Of a DNA stretch of 64,000 nucleotides, positions 18,142 to 26,922 are shown piece by piece (the stretch's first letter is position 1; every line of letters starts with the position of its first letter). The notes beneath the pieces were generated by a model, which saw nothing but the letters and a program-made list of their open reading frames with translations, ran no database searches and had not been told where the DNA came from. The DNA lies in the NCBI GenBank assembly GCA_947625905.1, contig CANQQJ010000005.1:48098-112097 (forward strand), written 5' to 3'. The position numbers were made by a program, and so were the translations under genes. Origin of the DNA: an uncultured Clostridia bacterium. GTDB taxonomy: Bacteria; Bacillota; Clostridia; Monoglobales; Monoglobaceae.

Positions 18142-19857
18142 CTATTTCATCTCCTTCCGGTTCATAAGACCGGCAATTATTTTTGCCGCCTCCGCTCGTG
18201 TGGCTCCGTCCTCGGGCCTAAACCGACCGTCAGTGTCTCCGTTTAAAATACCGGCTCCGTAGAACCTAAAGACCGCGTCACTCGCATAGTCCGAGATCTC
18301 CTCCGCGTCAGCGGGGGTCAGCTCGGCCGTCTCGGTGAGTGACAGTCCGAGATATTCCAAGGCTCTGTCACACATCACTGTCAGGTCCTGGCGGGTGATG
18401 CTGTCGTCGGCGCCGAACCAAGTCTCGCTGACGCCGTTTACGATCCCGTTCCGAACGCCGATGCCCACATAACTGCTGTACCAATCCTCGGGCTTCACGT
18501 CCTCAAACGCAGTTTCTGACGACTCACCCCGGATTCCAAAGGCCTCTATCAGCATTTTCAGAAATTCGGCTCTGGTTATCGGGGAATTCGGACGGAAGCT
18601 TCCGTCGCCGTCGCCGCTGATAATGCCGCGGTCATTCAGATAGAGAATATATTCCCGCGCCCATGACGCTTCATTCAAATCATTATATATCGTCTCCGAC
18701 GGATCATTGTTAATCGTCTCCGAAGGCGGAACCGCGGCAGTATTATCGGTATCCTGATTTCCTGACGCCGGATAGCCGCCACCGCCGAAACCGATGCCGC
18801 CGCTGTAGCCGCCGCTGCTGAAACCGCCGCCTCCGCCGGCGCCGCCGTTTGCGGTTTTGGATTCGCTAAGCGCCTGCGCCGCTACAGCTTTTTCAAATCT
18901 GTCCGCCGCGTCTTGGTACCCCGTGACCTGGGCTCCCAGCAGCGCCGCGAACACCTTGGTGGGATTTGACAGTTTGTTATACGCCGTCAAATCCGGCTTC
19001 AGAACATCAGCATATCGATTCAGATAATAATCCTGCAATTCACCCGCGGTTTTTGCTTCATACAGCACGCCCGCAAAAATCGCTTCCTCATACTGCGCTG
19101 TCAGCTTATCGGGCGAATCATAGGTATTGCTTGTCAGAATACCCAGAGCATAAGCCTTGCCTTTTTCTTCACATTCATTGAGCGCGGTTATATCAATTTT
19201 CAGATTTTCAGCGTATTTGCGCAGCAGCTGCTCGGGATCTGCGGCGCCGCTTATGGCGACCGCCGCGACCGAACCGCTGAACGCGTTCTGCACATCCACG
19301 GTTGCCGCAAAACCGCCCGTCGGACGCTCGCGGCAGAGCATGTCTGCCACCTTCCTGCGCGACGCCTCGTTCATGGCGTTATACTCTGTCATGTCCAGCA
19401 GCAGATCTATTCCGTTTTTCTCCAGCACCTCGGTCATGCTGTCCGCTGCCGCGCCGTTAACGGCAATGAGCGCGTTCTCCACCTGACCTTTGGAACGGTA
19501 CACAAACGGAGCGCTTTTTCGGCTCTCGCCCGTTCGTTCATCGGTCACAGTTATCACATAATCTCCGGAGGCCGCGCTGCCGCTTAAGCCTATGCTTGTC
19601 TTTATATTTCCGTTTCTGTCGGCGATCTCCTGTCCGATATAAACGGCGGAACCGTGCGTCACCGCGGTTTCGGGATCCGAGCTTTCAAGCGCGGCAACTA
19701 CCGCAACCGTTGACAAAGGCTCCAGCCCCGTTATGTCAATATCCACCTGAAAGGTCTCGGCATTTTCTGCTGCAGTGATCGCAATATCTGCGCCGAATAC
19801 CGTAATACCCGACAGCAATATACAAAATGCAGCCAGGATTGCCACGCTTTTCCTCAT
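18142..19857 (-). CDS. Surface protein with C-terminal SLH repeats and Gly-rich hinge (SLH cassette A, first gene)
   Basis: 571 residues with AGGAGG before ATG and a signal peptide (residues 1-22, cleavage near VFG-AD). Order: an Ig-like domain (about 25-125), a helical region (about 130-345: VADMLCRERPTGG, LQDYYLNRYADVLKPDLTAYNKL), a glycine-rich hinge (NGGAGGGGGFSSGGYSGG, about 350-375), and three SLH repeats to the end (REYILYLNDRGIISGDGDGSF, FEDVKPEDWYSSYVGIGV, FYGAGILNGDTDGRFRPEDG). Its stop overlaps the start region of the next SLH gene. The paralogue at 56280-57965 has the same layout. Binding to the cell wall through the SLH part is expected; the helical part is uncharacterised. Confidence 0.85.
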   Translation of the reverse strand: MRKSVAILAAFCILLSGITVFGADIAITAAENAETFQVDIDITGLEPLSTVAVVAALESSDPETAVTHGSAVYIGQEIADRNGNIKTSIGLSGSAASGDYVITVTDERTGESRKSAPFVYRSKGQVENALIAVNGAAADSMTEVLEKNGIDLLLDMTEYNAMNEASRRKVADMLCRERPTGGFAATVDVQNAFSGSVAAVAISGAADPEQLLRKYAENLKIDITALNECEEKGKAYALGILTSNTYDSPDKLTAQYEEAIFAGVLYEAKTAGELQDYYLNRYADVLKPDLTAYNKLSNPTKVFAALLGAQVTGYQDAADRFEKAVAAQALSESKTANGGAGGGGGFSSGGYSGGIGFGGGGYPASGNQDTDNTAAVPPSETINNDPSETIYNDLNEASWAREYILYLNDRGIISGDGDGSFRPNSPITRAEFLKMLIEAFGIRGESSETAFEDVKPEDWYSSYVGIGVRNGIVNGVSETWFGADDSITRQDLTVMCDRALEYLGLSLTETAELTPADAEEISDYASDAVFRFYGAGILNGDTDGRFRPEDGATRAEAAKIIAGLMNRKEMK

Positions 19858-19883
19858 CTAAATTCCTCCTAAACATTAATTTA

Positions 19884-22800
19884 TTATTTCAATTCAAAGT
19901 ATTCACTTACCGGCTGCATATCCTTCCGCCATATGTACCCGCGGATGATATCTCCCTCTTCGGGTGTTTTGCTTAGGATAAGCTTTTCGCTTTGCAGCTT
20001 GGTCAAAACACCCGCCTCGGGCGCGGTCTGCGAAATCACGGAAGCGTCATTAAGAACATCGCCGCTGTAGTAAGCGACCGCAAGACAAATGTCGCCGCTT
20101 TCCTTCAAGACAGACTCCGCCGAAAGCTCAACGCTGTCGCCGGCTTTCAGCTCGGTAATATCCGATACCGCAAGGCCGTTAGCTTTGATCAGCGCGTCTT
20201 GCACTGTTTCGTCGGCCGGCTCCGGAAGAACGATACGGGCAAACCGCGTATTGTCGATAAATATGTCTCCCGCATTGAGTTCAGAGCCCGCCGAATACAT
20301 CAGCTTCAAACGCGTGAATTTCGAAAATTCATCCAAACTGTTTGTAAAATGCTCATATGCAGCCACTCGAATATCATTGATATAAACGTCATAATATCCT
20401 TCATCAAGATCACATACGATCTTTATCTTATACCATTCATTTTCATTATACACTCCCCCGGTAGAAAAACTGCCGTCGGATAACTTAAATATCGTCTTAT
20501 TCACAGAAGAGCCGTCTTTTTTAACTCCGTATCCCGCAAACGAAAGTCCCATATTGCGGTTGGTGAAGCGCGCCTCCAGTTCGGTCACGAAAATGCCGCC
20601 CGTATCCATGCTCGTCGGCATACTGATATTCAGTGCCTGGTCATAGCTGAAAGTAATATTGCCGTCACTGTGCAGCTTCAGGCTCCGACCGTGAGCCGAG
20701 TCGACCTGCGCCGCCGAATAGACGACGCCTGTGCCCGTAGTATCCGAGTTTTGGTACTTCAGGCCGTATCCCGAAATACCTGTACCGGTGCCGTTTACTT
20801 TCAGATTGCTGAAATTACTGGAACGTCCCACATCGGTCGAGCGGTAGGCGTTAACCACCACATCGGGAACATATATAACTTCGCCGCTGTTTTTGAAAAC
20901 TCTTGCCCAGAGTGTATAGCTCCTCTGCTCGGCGGGCGTCCATTTGCACAGATAAACGGGTCTCCCGTTTTGCAATGGGTCCTCCGCCTCCGCGGCTTCG
21001 CCGACCGATGTGTTGCCGACATAAAACTCAACCTTCTCAATATCGGAGATCCCGTCGGGATCGACGGCGAGCATAAGCGGCTTGCCGGATTCCGCCTTGG
21101 CTCCGTCCATAAGCGTGATCAGTTCGGGCTTTGCGAGCTCGCCGTCCGCGATAGTCCATTCGTCGATCGGGACCATCTCCGCGGCGCCTTGCGCTATATA
21201 TCTGTCAAGAACGCTTCTGCCGCCCTTGATCGGAACAAAACGCACCGAAAGCGTCACATTTCCGTTCGCTTCGGGCAGATTGACCGCCAACTTGGTATAA
21301 TCCGAGTTGGCGTCCTGACCTGCCGCATTGGGGGAATTTGGCAAAGGCTCGGCCTTCATTTGAATAAATTCGGCCTCCCGCACATTGCTCTCAAGCGTTA
21401 CATACATCAGCTTGCTGTTTTGAGACAGCAAAGCCGTCTTGCCGTCCTCTCCGATCTCTATTTTCGCCTTTGTGTGCATGAACCACCACAAATCGTTTGA
21501 AGAAGTCAGATTCAGCTCGTCCTGCACCACGACCTGCTCGGTCTCTCTGTCTACCATCATGCCGCGTCTTGCGTATGTGACCTTATTCGGGTACGCGTCC
21601 GTCATATCCACGACCGCGTAGCCTCCCTTGGGCTTAGACTCGTATTTGGTGATATTCATTGATGCCTTCGGATATTGACCCGTCTCGCTGACGGGATTTA
21701 AAGTCAAGACGTTCTGGCCCTGGGTGTTGCAGCGGTAATAGTTCCAGCGCTTGCCGTTCACGCCGTCGCTGAAGTAGCCGTCCAGATTATAATCATCCTG
21801 GCCCAGCTCCCACGCCCAGCGCTCTCCGAGCGCGTCCAGAACAAAGGTGCCGCCGTCCAGATCGCCGTGATTCGCCGAATTGTCGCCGCCGTGGATACCC
21901 GCGAAAAGCGCGTCTTGGTCATTCCACGCGCTGCGGAAAGTGGCGGTCTCCGCGCGGCGGACATATCTGTCAGGGTCGAGCATGCCGACGTTCGGCTCGC
22001 TGACAAGATCGGGGTCATAGAACAGCAAATCGAGAACTCCGCCGCCGCGGCCGTTCATCTGCATCTCGGTCAGACGCAGAGTGATAAGATTTTTATCATT
22101 CAATCTTTTTCCGAAAAAGAACGCCGCCGAATTGTTGATGACTCCTGTGCCGCCGTCGCCCAGATTAAACATTCCCTGAGGTCCGGTATTATAAGTTGGG
22201 TAGTAGCAGGTCTTATCAAGTCCCGTGACTTCGCTGTAGCCGTAGTCGGTGCCGAGCGCCGTGTTCATCGCGGCCATATGGTACACATAATAGCTGATGC
22301 AATAGCTCCAGTAGGTGGGGCCCTCGACCCACGCGCCGTCGGGAGCAAACTCGCCGAGCATATACTCCAGGGAGCGCAGACCGTTTTGTATGATCGCGGC
22401 GCAGCGCTCGGGATACACATCCATGAGCGCCAGAGCGCCGACCGCCATACCTCCGTTGCACACCGCGTTCCAGTTGGTGTCCACTTTGACCCAGCTGCTG
22501 CCTACTTTGTCGCCGCTGTAGGCCTTTTCGGCGTATTGAAGACCGTAATCCATAATAGTCTTTTCGATAAACTGGCGCCGTTCCTCCGTCCAGTAGTCAT
22601 AGCACCAGTCGTAGCCTATGGCGACCGCGTTGGTCATCTCCGCCGTGTCTAAAAAGTGGTTGGCGGGGTTCCAATCCGGAAAATTCCCGACCGCCTCGTA
22701 TTCACCCCAAAGATATTCCGCGTATTTGGTTTCGCCTGTGAGTTGATACGCCATTCCCAGCGCCAAACTGCGGTTGAGCACCAGGCGCGACACTTCCAGC

Positions 22801-23111
22801 AGTCTCAGACCGTCCGGCTTTTCATATTTGCTGTGCGGTTGAGACAGATATCCGTCCGCATCTTTGATAACATTTCGGCACCAGGCGGCTATCCGCTCAT
22901 TTGTCGAGCGGCGGCCGCGGATACTCTCAAAGGTATCGGCCGTGGCCATGATGCGGGGGTGTACCCCGTTCATCGCGCCGAAGTCCGACAAGATCTGCTC
23001 GGCATTCGGCCGAGTGTACTGCGGTTCGTCGGCAAAGGCCGTATCGGACGGCGTTATGATGCTGCAAATCAAAATGCAAACCGCCGCAAATGCCGCGCAA
23101 ACTTTTTTCAT
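19884..23111 (-). CDS. Secreted heparinase II/III-like polysaccharide lyase with jelly-roll and shared C-terminal domain
   Basis: 1075 residues with GGGAGG before ATG and a signal peptide (about 1-27). An (alpha/alpha) toroid (about 33-320) carries conserved DTNWNAVCNGG (211-221) and EGPTYWSY (263-270). A beta-sandwich typical of heparinase II/III-like lyases (about 385-650) carries NHGDLDGGTF (414-423, with His415 and Asp417). An Ig-like segment (about 675-770), a LamG/concanavalin-like domain (about 775-975) and the C-terminal domain shared with other secreted proteins of the window (about 985-1075, ending YIWRKDMQPVSEYFELK) follow. Such lyases eliminate across uronic acid linkages, giving unsaturated sugars. 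It is a close paralogue of 26923-31323. The exact glycan is unknown. Confidence 0.86.
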   Translation of the reverse strand: MKKVCAAFAAVCILICSIITPSDTAFADEPQYTRPNAEQILSDFGAMNGVHPRIMATADTFESIRGRRSTNERIAAWCRNVIKDADGYLSQPHSKYEKPDGLRLLEVSRLVLNRSLALGMAYQLTGETKYAEYLWGEYEAVGNFPDWNPANHFLDTAEMTNAVAIGYDWCYDYWTEERRQFIEKTIMDYGLQYAEKAYSGDKVGSSWVKVDTNWNAVCNGGMAVGALALMDVYPERCAAIIQNGLRSLEYMLGEFAPDGAWVEGPTYWSYCISYYVYHMAAMNTALGTDYGYSEVTGLDKTCYYPTYNTGPQGMFNLGDGGTGVINNSAAFFFGKRLNDKNLITLRLTEMQMNGRGGGVLDLLFYDPDLVSEPNVGMLDPDRYVRRAETATFRSAWNDQDALFAGIHGGDNSANHGDLDGGTFVLDALGERWAWELGQDDYNLDGYFSDGVNGKRWNYYRCNTQGQNVLTLNPVSETGQYPKASMNITKYESKPKGGYAVVDMTDAYPNKVTYARRGMMVDRETEQVVVQDELNLTSSNDLWWFMHTKAKIEIGEDGKTALLSQNSKLMYVTLESNVREAEFIQMKAEPLPNSPNAAGQDANSDYTKLAVNLPEANGNVTLSVRFVPIKGGRSVLDRYIAQGAAEMVPIDEWTIADGELAKPELITLMDGAKAESGKPLMLAVDPDGISDIEKVEFYVGNTSVGEAAEAEDPLQNGRPVYLCKWTPAEQRSYTLWARVFKNSGEVIYVPDVVVNAYRSTDVGRSSNFSNLKVNGTGTGISGYGLKYQNSDTTGTGVVYSAAQVDSAHGRSLKLHSDGNITFSYDQALNISMPTSMDTGGIFVTELEARFTNRNMGLSFAGYGVKKDGSSVNKTIFKLSDGSFSTGGVYNENEWYKIKIVCDLDEGYYDVYINDIRVAAYEHFTNSLDEFSKFTRLKLMYSAGSELNAGDIFIDNTRFARIVLPEPADETVQDALIKANGLAVSDITELKAGDSVELSAESVLKESGDICLAVAYYSGDVLNDASVISQTAPEAGVLTKLQSEKLILSKTPEEGDIIRGYIWRKDMQPVSEYFELK

Positions 23112-23147
23112 AATTCATTTCCTCCCGAACACTGTTTAGGTTATAAC

Positions 23148-24578
23148 TCAGCGGAGCACAAATCCCGTGCCGACAGGCCTCAGGCCGCCGCGCCACACAA
23201 AGCCGCGCAGCACATCGCCCGATTGGGGCGTTTCTTTCAGCGTCAGCCCGTCGGGCGAAACACTGTAGTCCGTCATCCGGCCGTCTCTGTACAGGACGAG
23301 CAACGTCATGATATTCTCGCTCTGAGCCGCGCTCACGTCAGTTTGGAACTTGACGGTGTCGCCCGCGCTAAGTTCTGTAATATCCGTGATCGTTCTGCCA
23401 CCGACGGTAAATTCTCCGTTTCGTACGCCCGGGGACCCCGCAGCGGTGCGGAACTCATACTCGGTTTTTTCGACCGGCACGCTGCCGGGGCCCAAAACGC
23501 TCTCATTGACCGTAAGCCGATACAGAGATGATGCATCGAGCGGCACCTGCGGCGTCACCGTGATGGAGGAGTCGTCCTCCAAAGCGACCTCCGCGGGAAC
23601 GATCGCGGCGTCTCCGTCGCCCTTATACAGAACAACATTTTCGGCGTTCACTGTATCCGCGGCCAAGCTCTTATCAAAGTCGGCACGTATCGCCGCCACA
23701 TCTGACGCATTCGGCGTTTCGGACAATGTTTCGCCGCGGCTGTCGACCAAATTGATGCCGCTCAGCGACGGTCTGAAGTATTCTATCGCTTCGTCGGGCG
23801 CGTAGCTATAGCTGAAATTGTCTATCCACGCTTTCTGCGTGCCAGCGGTTATGCGCATGCGCAAACCCGCGTAATACGGGTACGCCGAAGCCGGAGCTGT
23901 CAAGCCTATATCCGCCAGCGTTTTTGTGAACGTCCCTCTTTGGCCGTTGTGCTCGATCGTCACGGCAAAGGTCGAACGGCTCGGCACAGCCGGATCCGGC
24001 ATATAGTAAGCGTCTATGGTAAGAGGCTTTCCCGCCGAATATTTCAGGCCCGTATCAAATTTCTCGTTGCCCAAAAATATTTTGGCATTGTAATTCGCTC
24101 TCACCAGAACAAAGTCGCCGCCGGAACGCTTTTCATCAAAATATACTGCAAAGTTGAGCTGGTTTAAATTACTTGTACTTTCGGTGCTGCTGCCGATATC
24201 GGCTCTCAGGTGCAGGATATCCTCGCCCGAGCGGGGCCCGGTGATAGGCGCGAGCGCCGTCGCGTAAAGGTTCTCTGTTCCCCTCACGGCCGTAACGCCG
24301 AGCTTTCCGTCCTCGTTATACAGGAATGAGTCGGTCGGGTTGATACCGCTGTTCGGGTTGCTTTGGAACACCCAGCCGTTTCTCGGATCGCCCTCTTTCG
24401 ACACCGTGTGAGAATCATCCAGATCGCTGTAATAAATATCGTTTTCCGGAAGGTCGGAGAAGTCGTAATCAAACGCCCACTCGGGCTCGGCCGCGGCGGT
24501 TATGCCGCTCAGAAGCGAGACCATAACGGTCATTCCGACGGCCAAAGCCGACAATCTTTTACATAGATGCTTTATCAT
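23148..24578 (-). CDS. Secreted lectin-like protein: jelly-roll module, Ig-like domain, shared C-terminal domain
   Basis: 476 residues with AAAGGTGA before ATG and a signal peptide (cleavage near TAA-AE). A concanavalin-like beta module starts at WAFDYDFSDLPE and runs to AWIDNFSYSYAP (about 35-255). A bacterial Ig-like domain follows (about 265-375: VAAIRADFDKSLAADTVNAENVVLY, LDASSLYRLTVNESVLG). The C-terminal 90 residues are the domain shared with other secreted proteins here (ITELSAGDTVKFQTDV ... GFVWRGGLRPVGTGFVLR). No catalytic residues are evident. It sits between two heparinase-like genes in the same operon, 25 bp after its longer paralogue. A carbohydrate-binding role is inferred. Confidence 0.8.
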   Translation of the reverse strand: MIKHLCKRLSALAVGMTVMVSLLSGITAAAEPEWAFDYDFSDLPENDIYYSDLDDSHTVSKEGDPRNGWVFQSNPNSGINPTDSFLYNEDGKLGVTAVRGTENLYATALAPITGPRSGEDILHLRADIGSSTESTSNLNQLNFAVYFDEKRSGGDFVLVRANYNAKIFLGNEKFDTGLKYSAGKPLTIDAYYMPDPAVPSRSTFAVTIEHNGQRGTFTKTLADIGLTAPASAYPYYAGLRMRITAGTQKAWIDNFSYSYAPDEAIEYFRPSLSGINLVDSRGETLSETPNASDVAAIRADFDKSLAADTVNAENVVLYKGDGDAAIVPAEVALEDDSSITVTPQVPLDASSLYRLTVNESVLGPGSVPVEKTEYEFRTAAGSPGVRNGEFTVGGRTITDITELSAGDTVKFQTDVSAAQSENIMTLLVLYRDGRMTDYSVSPDGLTLKETPQSGDVLRGFVWRGGLRPVGTGFVLR

Positions 24579-24603
24579 ATTTTTATCACCTTTCTGCGTG
24601 ATC

Positions 24604-26817
24604 CTATTTCAATTCGTATGCATCGCCGGTCAGAGGCGTGATATCATTCAGGTGCCATACAAAGGCGCGGACGCGGGTAGGTTTCGCGGTGAGCTGCAGT
24701 GTCACCTCTGTGCTCTCGGGATCACTTATGTTAACATCCTTAAGCTCGTTATCAACATATGATGCAAGAATGATTCGATAATCTTTTTCCGCATGCACAC
24801 ATTTTATATGCTCGGCGGACCATTTGATCTCTTCGGTGCCTTGCAGCTGCTCCAAGGAGGTGAGTTCCGCATCGGAGGGTTCCTCCGATTCTTCTCCCTG
24901 CGCCGCGCCGATGATCCAGAACTTAGGCTCCCGAACTCTGTCCGCGTACGTCTCGGTTTTAAACGTGTATATTTTTTCACCGCTGAAAGTAGCGTTTGTA
25001 ATCTCAACCCCACTGCCAAAATTACCCTCATCGGTAAGCGTGCTTTGCGCTCCGGTAACCTTCAATGTGTAGGTCGTGTTTTCTTTCAAGTTACTGCTCG
25101 GAGTCAGAATTACGGAGTTTCCTTTATACTCGGCGGCACATTCAACCGATCCTGCTTCGCCGCCCGACAATGTATAATTCAAGCTGCCATCTTTAACGGG
25201 CTGAGTAAAGTCAATTTGTATCTTCGCGCCGTCTACTATTACGTCCGTCGCCTTATCTGCCGGCGTAACATTCGCAACATCCATATCCTTCAAATAGGTA
25301 TAACTGAAATTATCGATCCAGCCCAGCCGCGGATTAGTGCCATTTACGCGCATACGCAAACCCGCCCAATACATTTCGGGACTAGTCAGTTTCCAATTAT
25401 CCTTCAGTTGCGAAAGAGTACATGAGACTACCTCCGCCTGACCATTGTGCCTGATGCTTACAACAAATTTCGAATTAAGCGGAGTTGTCTGATCGGGCAG
25501 ATAGTAAGCGTCAATATGTATTTCCTGCCCCGACGTATAATCAATTTTTGTAGGTACCTTGTCGTTGCCCAAGGAAATTTTCTTACCTTTTTCTCCTTTT
25601 ACAAGAGTAATCAGATTGTCATCAGAACATGCTTGATCAAAATTTATCATAAGGTTATTTTGCAGCATGTCGCCTACTCCTTGTCCCCAAATATCGGCTT
25701 TAAGCTGCAGTATTTTTTCTTCGGCGCGCGGACCTTTGAGCGGAGCAAGTGCATTGACGCTTATTGCCTCAGTTGCTTCGGCAGTCCTCTGGAGATGCAT
25801 GCCTAATTTTCCATTATCATTATGCAGATAGGATTTTTCTCCATCAACAAACTCATGTTTGGTACCTTTGAATATCCAGCCGTCTATGAGATTATCGGAT
25901 TTATCAATTATGTGGCTTGAATTATCAACATCTTTGTAAAGAACACGGTTTTGCTCCGTATCTTCCGGGAGGTCGGAGAAATCATAATCGAAATCCCACT
26001 TCGGTACATAGTTATAGCTGAAATTGTCGAGTTTCGCAAATGTAGATTTGCTTGCCTTTACTCTCGCGCATATACCCATGTATTGGGGATAAGCTGATTC
26101 CGGACTAGACATTCCAAGTTGCTCAAGAGTATATTCTCCTATAGCTCTTTTGCCATCATGTTCAAGGATCACAAGAAATTTTGAATTTTTCGGATCTTCC
26201 GTATTGGGAGTATAGTAAGCGTCAATTTGTATTGGCTGTTCCTTGTTTAACAGAAAGCCCATATCTTTCAAATTGTTGTCGTTGCCCAAGGAAATGTTAT
26301 TTTTTGTACTATCCTCTGCTTTTACAAGAGTAAGTTTATGGCTGAGTGTTGTATCAAAATAAATCACGAAATTTCTTTGCATTAAGTTACTGTATTGTTC
26401 TCCGCTGACCTCAGCCGTAATATGCAGCGTCTCTGTGCCTTCCTTAGGTCCGGTAATCAGCGGACTAAGCACCTCAACGTTTTTATGATTTTTGGAGTCG
26501 TTATTTTTTGCATTAATTTTTAATTTCCCATTATCATTAGACAAATAAGTTGAAGTACCGTCAATATTGCTCTCAGCTTTGAATATCCAGCCATCTATGG
26601 GATCACCATCTTTAGAAATCTGATATTGAGGATCACTACTCTGCGCGGTGCTGTAAGTGATTTTTTCGCTCGGGTAGTCGGCAAAATCATAATCGAACGC
26701 CCAATCGGGGTCACTATCAGTACCCCCCCCCGATGCAAAAACGGTCATGCCGCTCAGGGTCGATATCAGCACAGCAAGGGCGATGATCAGACTTGATACT
26801 CTTACTTTGATTTTCAT
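24604..26817 (-). CDS. Secreted lectin-like protein with two tandem jelly-roll modules
   Basis: 737 residues from ATG at 26817; an in-frame GTG at 26829 is less likely because it abuts the AAAGG ribosome site. A signal peptide is followed by a G9 homopolymer (26723-26731 on the plus strand as C9) encoding Gly-rich residues 29-32. Two copies of the jelly-roll module follow, each starting WxFDYDF and ending IDNFSYxY (about 40-260 and 270-520). Then come an Ig-like domain (about 525-630) and the shared C-terminal domain (about 640-737, ending AFVWHLNDITPLTGDAYELK). It is a paralogue of the neighbouring 476-aa protein, with one module extra. Its DNA is more AT-rich than its neighbours. Confidence 0.8.
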   Translation of the reverse strand: MKIKVRVSSLIIALAVLISTLSGMTVFASGGGTDSDPDWAFDYDFADYPSEKITYSTAQSSDPQYQISKDGDPIDGWIFKAESNIDGTSTYLSNDNGKLKINAKNNDSKNHKNVEVLSPLITGPKEGTETLHITAEVSGEQYSNLMQRNFVIYFDTTLSHKLTLVKAEDSTKNNISLGNDNNLKDMGFLLNKEQPIQIDAYYTPNTEDPKNSKFLVILEHDGKRAIGEYTLEQLGMSSPESAYPQYMGICARVKASKSTFAKLDNFSYNYVPKWDFDYDFSDLPEDTEQNRVLYKDVDNSSHIIDKSDNLIDGWIFKGTKHEFVDGEKSYLHNDNGKLGMHLQRTAEATEAISVNALAPLKGPRAEEKILQLKADIWGQGVGDMLQNNLMINFDQACSDDNLITLVKGEKGKKISLGNDKVPTKIDYTSGQEIHIDAYYLPDQTTPLNSKFVVSIRHNGQAEVVSCTLSQLKDNWKLTSPEMYWAGLRMRVNGTNPRLGWIDNFSYTYLKDMDVANVTPADKATDVIVDGAKIQIDFTQPVKDGSLNYTLSGGEAGSVECAAEYKGNSVILTPSSNLKENTTYTLKVTGAQSTLTDEGNFGSGVEITNATFSGEKIYTFKTETYADRVREPKFWIIGAAQGEESEEPSDAELTSLEQLQGTEEIKWSAEHIKCVHAEKDYRIILASYVDNELKDVNISDPESTEVTLQLTAKPTRVRAFVWHLNDITPLTGDAYELK
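26723..26731 (-). repeat. Nine-base homopolymer (G9 on coding strand) just after a signal peptide
   Basis: An uninterrupted run of nine C on plus (G on the coding strand) covering codons 29-32 of the 737-aa protein. At nine bases the frame is open; gain or loss of one base would truncate the surface protein right after its signal peptide. Confidence 0.8.
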
Positions 26818-26922
26818 AATAAATTTCACACCTTTCTGAAAATTTTGTATTTGCTGTCATTTAATGCCGACAGCTCTGCATATAATTTATCTTGTTTATT
26901 TTCCGGCGGGTCCCGGCGGTCT

